From the NCBI GenBank assembly GCA_015063625.1, contig SVTT01000004.1, positions 66,223 to 113,088 on the forward strand: DNA of 46,866 bases, in the 5' to 3' direction. Position 1 is the first letter of the stretch. Every line of letters begins with the position of its first letter. Origin of the DNA: Oscillospiraceae bacterium. GTDB lineage: Bacteria > Bacillota > Clostridia > Oscillospirales > CAG-272. The translations under genes were made by a program, and so were the position numbers. The notes beneath the pieces are model-generated. The model saw only the letters and a program-made list of their open reading frames with translations, was not told the origin of the DNA and searched no databases. Shown in pieces: positions 16,573 to 22,386 of the stretch.

Positions 16573-16690
16573 AAGCGCCTGCTTGGTGAGTTCGAAACCA
16601 TCCTCACCCGGCAAGAGGGAAAACCCAAGGACTTTTAATGCTTTAAGCTTGGGTCCTCCTCTTGTGAAAAAACAAAACTACGGAGAAAAA
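16573..16690 (+). ncRNA. preQ1 riboswitch candidate (preQ1-III type) upstream of queT
   Basis: The 119 bases between folC and queT are highly structured: CCTGCTTGGTGAG pairs through GGTGAG with CTCACC (16603-16608 region). CAAGAGG (16612-16618) pairs with CCTCTTG, enclosing ACCCAAG/CTTGGGT. The TCCTCC segment could mask the CGGAGAA ribosome site at 16681-16687. The CCTGCTTGGT...ACCATCC...GGGAAAACC pattern and the ACTACGGAGAA end resemble the preQ1-III class known from Faecalibacterium, which sits before queT. Class assignment is from memory; the gene context strongly supports preQ1 sensing. Confidence 0.65.
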
Positions 16691-16691
16691 T

Positions 16692-17201
16692 ATGAGAAAA
16701 AAACAGACCCGTGGCGTGGGATATCTGACCCGTGCCGCAATGATTGCCGCCCTTTACGTAGTGCTGACCTGGCTTTCCGCCCTTTTCGGGTTGTCCGGGA
16801 TGGGGGCTGTGCAGCTTCGCCTGTCCGAGATGCTTTGCATCCTCCCGTGCTTTACGGCGTCAGCAGTACCCGGTGTCACACTCGGATGCCTGCTTGCCAA
16901 CCTGCTGACGGGCGCGGCATTGCCCGATGTGATCTTCGGCACACTTGCCACCCTGCTAGGTGCGGCCGGCACACGTCTGCTTCGCCGATTTTGGCTTTTG
17001 GCATCCGTCCCTCCCATTTTATCCAATACACTCATCATTCCCTTTGTCATTCGTTATGCCTATGTGGGTGTGGAGGAATCGCTCGGCTTTTTGTTCGTCA
17101 GCGTGGGTGCGGGGGAGCTGCTGTCGGTCGGCGTGCTCGGCACACTGCTGCTCGTCTGTCTTGAGAGGTACCGCCATGTGCTCTTTCCCGACGAGCTGTG
17201 A
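16692..17201 (+). CDS. queT: Queuosine precursor ECF transporter S-component QueT
   Basis: A 169-residue integral membrane S-component that captures a queuosine precursor (preQ1 or a related base) and works with a shared ECF A/A'/T module not present here. Hydrophobic helices begin at about residue 12. The family block QLRLSEMLCILPCF followed by GVTLGCLLANLLTGAALPD is well conserved. CGGAGAA precedes the ATG. It shares a transcript with the FolT-FolC gene and has its own riboswitch candidate. gluQ, which modifies queuosine-containing tRNA, lies 1.5 kb away. A terminator follows at 17207. Confidence 0.9.
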   Translation: MRKKQTRGVGYLTRAAMIAALYVVLTWLSALFGLSGMGAVQLRLSEMLCILPCFTASAVPGVTLGCLLANLLTGAALPDVIFGTLATLLGAAGTRLLRRFWLLASVPPILSNTLIIPFVIRYAYVGVEESLGFLFVSVGAGELLSVGVLGTLLLVCLERYRHVLFPDEL

Positions 17202-17206
17202 GCAGC

Positions 17207-17245
17207 AAAAAGAACCGAAGGAACGCGTTCCTTCGGTTCTTTTTT
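17207..17245 (+). terminator. Bidirectional terminator, perfect 38-base palindrome
   Basis: Arms 17207-17225 and 17226-17244 are exact complements with no loop, starting with AAAAA and ending in TTTTTT. It separates queT from the convergent gpsA. Confidence 0.9.
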
Positions 17246-17263
17246 GTTTGCCTCGCTTGAGGG

Positions 17264-18232
17264 TCAAAATTCGTTCTTCAGACTTCGCTCGAATAAGCGG
17301 AAGACCGCCTCGCGTGCCTGTGCCCCGTTGTAGAGCACGTCCTCTACTGTGTGGCAGATGGGGAGCTCCACGCCGTACCGACGGGAAAGCAGATTCAGCG
17401 CCTTGACGGTGTAATAGCCCTCGGCAAGATCGGGGAACTGCTCCCCCTTGGCAAACGCTTCTCCGAACTGACGGTTGTGCGAAAAGGCGGAAAACACGGT
17501 TGCCTCGTAGTCGCCGAGATGGCATAGCCCGTAGGCGGAAAGCTCATTTCCGCCGAGCGCCTTGATGAGCCGTGCGATCTCGCGTGTGCCGCGCGACATC
17601 AAAGCGCCCTTCAATGTCGAAAGGCGAAGCCCATCAAGCAGACCCGCGGCAATGCCGATCACGTTCTTGGCGGCGGCACCGATCTCATTGCCGATCATGT
17701 CCTGTCCGTAATAGAAGCGGATCAGCTCGCCCGAGAAGGCATCAACAAGAATGTTTTTGGTTGCCTCGTCCTCGCTGTCGATCACCATGCAGTTGGGGAT
17801 GCCCGCGCAAAATTCCTGTACGTGACCGGGACCGAGCCATACGGCAGCGGTCACGCCCTCTCCGAGCTCTTCCCTGACGATCTCGGAAAGGCGCTTGCCC
17901 GTTCCGATCTCAAGTCCCTTCATGCAGAGCACCAGCTTGCCCTTGCCAAAGCCTGCCGCGCGCAGCTCGGTCAGCAGTGTGCGAAGCGTCTGCGAGCCAA
18001 CCGAAATGACCAGCAGGTCGATATCCCGAAGCGCGCCCTTCAGATCGGTGGTCAGCGTGACCGAATCGGGCAGCTGCATCAGGGAATTGCGCCGTGTTTC
18101 TAAAAGCTCTCTCATGCGTGCGGAGGACGCTCTGCCGTAAAGTGTGATACGGTGTCCGATATCGGCAAGATATTTGGCAATGAAGCTGCCCCAGCGTCCG
18201 CAGCCGATTACGGTGATGTTCATTTGTTTCAA
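17264..18232 (-). CDS. gpsA: Glycerol-3-phosphate dehydrogenase [NAD(P)+]
   Basis: Reduces dihydroxyacetone phosphate to sn-glycerol 3-phosphate for phospholipid synthesis. The 322-residue protein has the Rossmann motif GCGRWGSFIAKYL (usually GxGxWG), WLGPGHVQEF and the catalytic-domain block GNEIGAAAKNVIGIAAGL with the conserved Lys. A TTG start at 18232 is proposed because AAAGGTGG lies exactly seven bases upstream. The ATG at 18223 would have the same site 16 bases away, and the ATG at 18250 has none. The leader includes a 41-codon open frame ending one base before this TTG. Confidence 0.92.
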   Translation of the reverse strand: MKQMNITVIGCGRWGSFIAKYLADIGHRITLYGRASSARMRELLETRRNSLMQLPDSVTLTTDLKGALRDIDLLVISVGSQTLRTLLTELRAAGFGKGKLVLCMKGLEIGTGKRLSEIVREELGEGVTAAVWLGPGHVQEFCAGIPNCMVIDSEDEATKNILVDAFSGELIRFYYGQDMIGNEIGAAAKNVIGIAAGLLDGLRLSTLKGALMSRGTREIARLIKALGGNELSAYGLCHLGDYEATVFSAFSHNRQFGEAFAKGEQFPDLAEGYYTVKALNLLSRRYGVELPICHTVEDVLYNGAQAREAVFRLFERSLKNEF

Positions 18233-18233
18233 A

Positions 18234-18359
18234 TCAAAGCCACCTTTCATGGAATGGGTGTTGCAAAGCCAAGCTGCGTTTGCGAAGACGCCGCAGCTGT
18301 GTCACTGCACAAGGCGTGGTGAGGAGATTGCTCCGCACTTCGAGGCAGTCGGTCCTCAT
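18234..18359 (-). CDS. Possible leader ORF upstream of gpsA
   Basis: A 41-codon open frame (MRTDCLEVRSNLL... to ...HPFHERWL) occupies the gpsA leader and stops one base before the proposed gpsA TTG start. It has no good ribosome site and no recognised family, and is arginine-rich, as translated non-coding repeats often are. It overlaps hairpins (for example AGCTGCG/CGCAGCT). It may be only structured leader RNA. Confidence 0.2.
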   Translation of the reverse strand: MRTDCLEVRSNLLTTPCAVTQLRRLRKRSLALQHPFHERWL

Positions 18360-18366
18360 TGCCATC

Positions 18367-18395
18367 ATTATAGCATAATACGCTTCGGTTTTCAA
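18367..18395 (-). promoter_or_regulatory. SigA-type promoter of gpsA
   Basis: Minus-strand TTGAAA (18395-18390) and TATAAT (18372-18367), spacer 17, about 135 bases before gpsA. Confidence 0.75.
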
Positions 18396-18744
18396 GAACC
18401 GATGCACAGAAATTAAGGGGAACGATCTCCCTCGGTGCTTTTCCATGCGCGGTAACAGTCGCTCTCTCAAAACTCGAATGATATCATACGTGGCAGAGGC
18501 TGGCGCCCACGACAGCCGGTTACAAACGAACGGTGCCTATAGACGGGTCGTCGAGGGCGCCGACTCCTACCGGTTTGATTATATTCGAACGTGTTGCGAG
18601 GATGCCGACAAACGGGTCGTCGAAGGCGCCGACCCCTACCACGGTTTGATCACATCCAAACCTGCCGCGAGGTCGCTGTAAATTGGTCGTCGAAAGCGCT
18701 GAAAATAGAGGACCTTCGGGCATGCTTGACCCGCTCTCTTGTCC
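18396..18744. other. Repeat-rich intergenic region without a supported gene
   Basis: About 350 bases between the gpsA promoter and the gluQ stop. It holds a hairpin around GGGGAACGATCTCCC (18418-18433), a TATGATATCA-like palindrome near 18479-18489, two and a half copies of a 69-70-base tandem repeat (18545-18700), and a GCTCTCTTGTCCCTA motif at the gluQ stop codon. No open frame here has a ribosome site or recognisable product. Confidence 0.7.
18545..18706. repeat. REP-like tandem repeat, period 69-70 bases
   Basis: GGGTCGTCGAGGGCGCCGAC begins at 18545, a near-identical block begins at 18614, and a degenerate third block (GGTCGTCGAAAGCGC) at 18685. Each unit has an imperfect hairpin GGGTCG...CGACCC followed by a CGGTTTGAT...GCGAGG tail. 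The spacing and palindromic core resemble REP or BIME elements. Confidence 0.7.
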
Positions 18745-19677
18745 CTAAAAGCCAACGGGCAGGCGCACGGTATCCCTCGGTAGGCGTGTCATGTCAAATA
18801 GCGACAGCAGCTCACGAAGTGTGATCGGCTCGCTTTTTTCGATGATGCCAAGAGCAGCCGCCAGCGCACCGATCACGGGAGCCGCATCGCGGTAACGCGC
18901 GCGCACCTCGCTCATGCAGCCGTCGCCATCCCTCTTGGAGAGCCTTCTTCCTTCGGCATCTACCAATAGCGGGATATGACAGTAGCGCGGTGCAGTAAAG
19001 CCCAGCATGCGTTGTAAATATATCTGACGGGGAGTGCTCGACAGCAGGTCGTTGCCGCGTACCACCTCGCTCACGCCCGAAAGTGCATCGTCGACCACCA
19101 CGGCAAGCTGATAGGCAAACACCCCATCCGAGCGCCGCACCACAAAATCCGAGCAATCCCGCAGGAGATTCTCTTCATATCGCCCCGCAACGGCATCCTC
19201 AAAAAAGACCTGCTCGTCGGGCACGCGCACCCGCCACGCGGGGCGCTTTCCCGCAGGGGGCATTTCTCCGCGCTCGGCGCGGAGAAGACAACGCCTGTCA
19301 TATAGGGGGGCGCCGTCAGAAAGGTGGGGCGCCGTGGCGGCGTGCAGCTCGGCACGCGAGCAATAGCAGGGATAGAGCAGCCCTTGCTTCTCCAGGCACT
19401 CAAAATAATGGCAGTAGATCTCATCGCGGCACGACTGATAGAGCACCTCGCCGTCATGATCGATGCCAAGCCAGGCAAGATCGTCGAGCAACCACCGCGT
19501 ATTCTCACCCATGTCCTTACAGCGTGCGGCATCAAGGTCCTCGACGCGCAACAAAAAGCGCCCTCCCTTTTGGCGGACCGACAGCCATGCCACCATGGCG
19601 CACATCAGATTGCCAAGGTGAAGTCTGGAGCTGGGTGTAGGGGCAAAACGCCCCGTAATGGGTGCAGTTTTTATCAT
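18745..19677 (-). CDS. gluQ: Glutamyl-Q tRNA(Asp) synthetase
   Basis: A GluRS paralog without an anticodon-binding domain that attaches glutamate to the queuosine at position 34 of tRNA-Asp. The 310-residue length fits. The class I signature HLGN (20-23) sits in FAPTPSSRLHLGN, the KMSKS equivalent is LSKRDGD, and the zinc site is intact as C104-Y-C106, Y126 and C130. The start at 19677 follows AGAGG; the longer 354-residue reading is unsupported. It lies one base after the stop of the ComEC-like gene, so the pair is an operon. It makes sense only if the cell obtains queuosine, consistent with queT nearby. Confidence 0.93.
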   Translation of the reverse strand: MIKTAPITGRFAPTPSSRLHLGNLMCAMVAWLSVRQKGGRFLLRVEDLDAARCKDMGENTRWLLDDLAWLGIDHDGEVLYQSCRDEIYCHYFECLEKQGLLYPCYCSRAELHAATAPHLSDGAPLYDRRCLLRAERGEMPPAGKRPAWRVRVPDEQVFFEDAVAGRYEENLLRDCSDFVVRRSDGVFAYQLAVVVDDALSGVSEVVRGNDLLSSTPRQIYLQRMLGFTAPRYCHIPLLVDAEGRRLSKRDGDGCMSEVRARYRDAAPVIGALAAALGIIEKSEPITLRELLSLFDMTRLPRDTVRLPVGF

Positions 19678-19678
19678 G

Positions 19679-20584
19679 TTATCCTCTTTCCTCGAGGTGG
19701 ATTCCCTCGCGATCGATGATGAAGCAAAGCGTTCCCTCAAGGTCGGTGCGATAAACCGTTGCGCCGCAGGAAGCGAGATCCGCAAGGACGCGATCGTGCG
19801 GAAAGCCAAAGGAGTTTCCCTTTCCGCAGGTGATCACGGCAATCGCGGGGGAGGTTGCCTCCAAAAATTGTGCTGAGCTTGCATTGTTCGAGCCGTGATG
19901 CGCCACCTTCAGCAGGTCACAGTCAAGCGTTTCGCGGTCGTATTGCTCAAGCAGTCTTTCCTCAAGCGCTGCGTCGCCATCTCCCGTCAGCAGCAATACG
20001 GTGTCGTAAAGGGCAACGCGCAGCACAATGCTGCTGAGGTTTTGATTTTCCTTCACGTTCAAGCCGTTGCCGCCCGCTGCCAATACGTTCAGGATCAGAT
20101 TGCCGAACCTCACCTCCACGCCTGCCGCGACGGTACGGACGGGGATATCCTTCTCGCTTGCTGCATCCAGCGCGTAGGTAAAGCATGCCTCGCTTGTGTC
20201 CGAACTCGCGATCATCAGACAGCCGATCTCCAATCGATCGATCAGTAATCGGGCGTTGCCCGTATGGTCCTCGTGTGCATGGGTCAGCACCAGAAGATCG
20301 ATGCGCACAACGCCCAGCCTTGAAAGCTCTGCGCACAGCACCTCGCCCGACGCGGCGGGACCCGTATCGACCAGCACAGTCTTTTCCGCGTGCCGCAGCA
20401 AGACCGAATCGCCTTGCCCCACGTCAAGGAAGCGGCATTCTAACGATCCTGCCTCGTCGCGGACAATATGCCATGCCGAGGTGACGGTTATGGTCAGCAT
20501 GACAATGACGAGCAGGGAAAGGAGCAGGGCGCGAAATATTCTGTCGTGACGTCGAAAAAACAGTAGGATCTTCAGGGCAGGCAT
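19679..20584 (-). CDS. ComEC/Rec2-like metallo-beta-lactamase-fold hydrolase
   Basis: A 301-residue protein with one N-terminal membrane anchor (residues about 17-38, basic FFRRHDR before it) and an extracytoplasmic metallo-beta-lactamase domain. The metal motif THAHEDHTGN near residue 98, VGQGDSVLL, and LKVAHHGSNN near 230 match the C-terminal domain of ComEC, but the ComEC competence channel is absent. Stand-alone forms are common in Firmicutes; nuclease or phosphodiesterase activity on extracellular nucleic acid is inferred. AGGAGATC precedes the ATG at 20584. It is transcribed with gluQ. Confidence 0.87.
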   Translation of the reverse strand: MPALKILLFFRRHDRIFRALLLSLLVIVMLTITVTSAWHIVRDEAGSLECRFLDVGQGDSVLLRHAEKTVLVDTGPAASGEVLCAELSRLGVVRIDLLVLTHAHEDHTGNARLLIDRLEIGCLMIASSDTSEACFTYALDAASEKDIPVRTVAAGVEVRFGNLILNVLAAGGNGLNVKENQNLSSIVLRVALYDTVLLLTGDGDAALEERLLEQYDRETLDCDLLKVAHHGSNNASSAQFLEATSPAIAVITCGKGNSFGFPHDRVLADLASCGATVYRTDLEGTLCFIIDREGIHLEERG

Positions 20585-20614
20585 GGGGGATCTCCTATGT
20601 GGAATTCTGTCACT

Positions 20615-20643
20615 ATTATACCATGAAAAACGATAAAAGTAAA
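20615..20643 (-). promoter_or_regulatory. Promoter of the ComEC-like hydrolase/gluQ operon
   Basis: Minus-strand TATAAT (20620-20615) with TTTACT 17 bases upstream (20643-20638). Confidence 0.6.
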
Positions 20644-20666
20644 GGGCTTGGAATCTGTAAAAGAGA

Positions 20667-20695
20667 TTGACACGGTGCGATGATTGTACTATAAT
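20667..20695 (+). promoter_or_regulatory. SigA-type promoter of the PHP-domain gene
   Basis: TTGACA (20667-20672) and TATAAT (20690-20695), spacer 17. It is back to back with the promoter at 20615-20643. Confidence 0.85.
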
Positions 20696-20734
20696 TTTAG
20701 TGATAACCCAGATTTTACCTAAGGGGGAGAGCTT

Positions 20735-21613
20735 ATGTATACCGATCTTTTCGGAAAGAAGCGCTTGCGCCTCGCACTTCACCAGCATACCACGCGCTCG
20801 GACGGCAGAAAAACGCCCGAGGAGGTGGCAAGGCTTTATCGTGAGGCGGGCTATGATGCGATCGCCTTGACCGACCATTGGGTGTACGGCGGGACCGACA
20901 GTATTGAGGGATTGCCGATCCTCGCGGGTGCCGAGTATCACGTGGGGCATCGCGATGCCGCCGGAGGGATCTTTCACATCCTTTGCCTGTTTGCCGACCG
21001 CGCGCCCTCGCTTGACAGGGAGATGACCGCACAGGAGATCATTGACGGCATCCATGCCGTCGGGGGAATTGCCGTGCTGGCACACCCTGCGTGGTCGCTG
21101 AATACGCCCGAGATGATCAAGGGACTTCGCGGCGTGGACGCCACCGAGATCTTCAATGCAGGCTCGGAGCGCGGCATGAACCGCCGTGGCGATTCCTCGC
21201 TGGTCGTGGACATGCTTGCCACTGATGGGATATTCTATCCCTTGCTTGCTACCGACGATGCACATCGGTACGGGCAGGGAAATGACGCCGACGGCGTCAC
21301 CTCCTCCGTGATGGTGGAATGTGACAGCCTTGAGCCCGAGAAGCTGAAGGAGGCAATTCTCGCCGAGCGCTTTTATGCCACCACGGGTCCTGAGATCCAC
21401 CTGTCAAGAGAGGGAAATCGCTTTATCGTTGATTGCTCTCCCGCCTGTGAGGTGGTGTTCTTTTCCAATTCTGTGTGGTCGAGCGGCCGCGTCGTGGTGG
21501 GAGAGGAGCTGACTCATGCCGAGTTTGATGCGCTGCCCGAGGAGCGCTATATCCGCGCTTGTGTGACCGATCGCAACGGCGGCAGAGCGTGGAGCAATAT
21601 CATCAAGATCTGA
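20735..21613 (+). CDS. PHP-domain phosphoesterase
   Basis: A 292-residue cytosolic PHP-fold metal-dependent phosphoesterase. The four PHP motifs are visible: LHQHTTRSDG (His-x-His), ALTDHW, VLAHPAWSL and ATDDAHRYG. The C-terminal roughly 80 residues form a beta-rich add-on (VVFFSNSVWSSGRVV, YIRACVTDRNGGRAWSNII) typical of PHP proteins that end in a CehA/McbA-like immunoglobulin-like domain. The substrate is unknown. GGGGGAGAGC precedes the ATG. It is monocistronic, with a terminator at 21684. It is one of four PHP-fold genes in this window. Confidence 0.88.
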   Translation: MYTDLFGKKRLRLALHQHTTRSDGRKTPEEVARLYREAGYDAIALTDHWVYGGTDSIEGLPILAGAEYHVGHRDAAGGIFHILCLFADRAPSLDREMTAQEIIDGIHAVGGIAVLAHPAWSLNTPEMIKGLRGVDATEIFNAGSERGMNRRGDSSLVVDMLATDGIFYPLLATDDAHRYGQGNDADGVTSSVMVECDSLEPEKLKEAILAERFYATTGPEIHLSREGNRFIVDCSPACEVVFFSNSVWSSGRVVVGEELTHAEFDALPEERYIRACVTDRNGGRAWSNIIKI

Positions 21614-21683
21614 TGGGAAACGAGGATCGCCTGTGGCAAAGCGCCACGGGCGTGCAAGAATCAGAATTTCCCCACGAAAGCAA

Positions 21684-21717
21684 CAGGCACCCACCGATCG
21701 GTGAGTGCCTGCTTCTT
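21684..21717 (+). terminator. Terminator after the PHP gene
   Basis: A 13-base-pair stem with one mismatch (21684-21711, centre GATC) followed by CTTCTT. Confidence 0.65.
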
Positions 21718-21720
21718 CCG

Positions 21721-21745
21721 TTGGTGACCCGTACGGGAGATCGAC
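21721..21745 (-). pseudogene. Isolated 3' fragment of tRNA-Glu
   Basis: Eighteen bases (TTGGTGACCCGTACGGGA, 21721-21738) are identical to the acceptor and T-stem end of the intact tRNA-Glu at 22063-22080, including the encoded CCA. Similarity continues for a few more bases and then is lost. No D or anticodon arm is present. Like the intact copy, it is preceded by a terminator-type hairpin. It looks like a duplicated tRNA end or an old attachment site. Confidence 0.7.
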
Positions 21746-22017
21746 TGATTTGTCGCTTCGCGCCAAACGGCAAGGTGCTCTTTTTGGCTTCAGCTGCCTT
21801 AGTTCAGCGGCACCTTGCAGGGTTCGCTTCCGCGAAACACACTTGCAGATAAAAAGTACGGGAATTTCGCGCAAAGCGCGAATATACCCTCGCCCTTCGC
21901 CTGCCAAGCGAGCTTGCCGATCTTCGGGCGGGGGATGCGAACCCATGCGCGAGGGAAAGGGCTCTCTTTTTACACTTTATCGCACACCCTCCCTCGCGCT
22001 GCGCCGCTTGCGGCAGA
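21746..22017. other. Non-coding remnant region between the two tRNA-Glu ends
   Basis: About 270 bases with several short palindromes (for example TTTCGCGCAAAGCGCGAA near 21865-21882 and a GCAAGGTGC...GCACCTTGC arm pair at 21770-21815). It also has a T-arm-like GGGGATGCGAACCCATG at 21933-21949. No gene is supported. It may be a decayed tRNA cluster or integration scar. Confidence 0.5.
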
Positions 22018-22071
22018 GGTCACCAAAACGAAAGACCACCTCCGAGGAGGCGGTCTTTCGTTTTGGTGACC
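22018..22071 (-). terminator. Long hairpin terminator of the tRNA operon
   Basis: Arms of about 26 bases (22018-22043 and 22046-22071) with one mismatch meet over a GA turn. The left arm mirrors the tRNA-Glu CCA end (GGTCACC). Read leftward, the stem ends in TCTTTCGTTTT. Confidence 0.75.
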
Positions 22072-22138
22072 CGTACGGGAATCGAACCCATGTTACCGCC
22101 GTGAAAGGGCGGTGTCTTAACCGCTTGACCAACGGGCC
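22064..22138 (-). tRNA. tRNA-Glu (anticodon TTC)
   Basis: A complete cloverleaf on the minus strand: acceptor GGCCCGT/ACGGGTC, anticodon loop CTTTCAC (TTC at 22105-22103), T-loop GGGTTCGATTCCC and an encoded CCA. The 5' base (22138) directly abuts the CCA of tRNA-Met with no spacer. Confidence 0.95.
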
Positions 22139-22215
22139 TGGTAGCGGGGATTGGACTTGAACCCATGACCTACCGGGTATGAACCGGTTGCTCTAGCCAG
22201 CTGAGCTACCCCGCC
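22139..22215 (-). tRNA. tRNA-Met (elongator, anticodon CAT)
   Basis: A 77-base cloverleaf with acceptor GGCGGGG/CCCCGCT, D-loop AGCTCAGCTGGCTAGAG, anticodon loop TTCATAC (CAT) and an encoded CCA. The sequence resembles the Bacillus elongator tRNA-Met rather than the initiator, which would have unpaired position 1-72 and GGG/CCC in the anticodon stem. An Ile2 (lysidine) tRNA cannot be fully excluded. Confidence 0.93.
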
Positions 22216-22233
22216 ATTTTTGAACGCCCAGTT

Positions 22234-22262
22234 ATTATATCATAGCGGTTGGCGTTTGTCAA
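22234..22262 (-). promoter_or_regulatory. Strong promoter of the tRNA-Met/tRNA-Glu operon
   Basis: Minus-strand TTGACA (22262-22257) and TATAAT (22239-22234), spacer 17: both hexamers are perfect consensus, as expected for stable RNA. Confidence 0.9.
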
Positions 22263-22320
22263 TACCTTTTTTGAACTTTTTTGCCTGCGAAAAAAGTTTT
22301 TTTGGAGAGGGTGAGATCGG

Positions 22321-22349
22321 TTGCGTTCCTTCCCGATTTGTGCTATACT
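22321..22349 (+). promoter_or_regulatory. Promoter of the nucleotidase/guanylate kinase fusion
   Basis: TTGCGT (22321-22326) and TATACT (22344-22349) with TG upstream (extended -10), spacer 17. Confidence 0.65.
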
Positions 22350-22386
22350 GTTTTTGACCCCGCTTCGGCTGCCAAAGGAGATTACA

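Noticed and set aside
18481-18744. CRISPR-like array
   Set aside because: Only two and a half units, with similar sequence throughout each 69-70-base period rather than short repeats with unique spacers; no cas genes.
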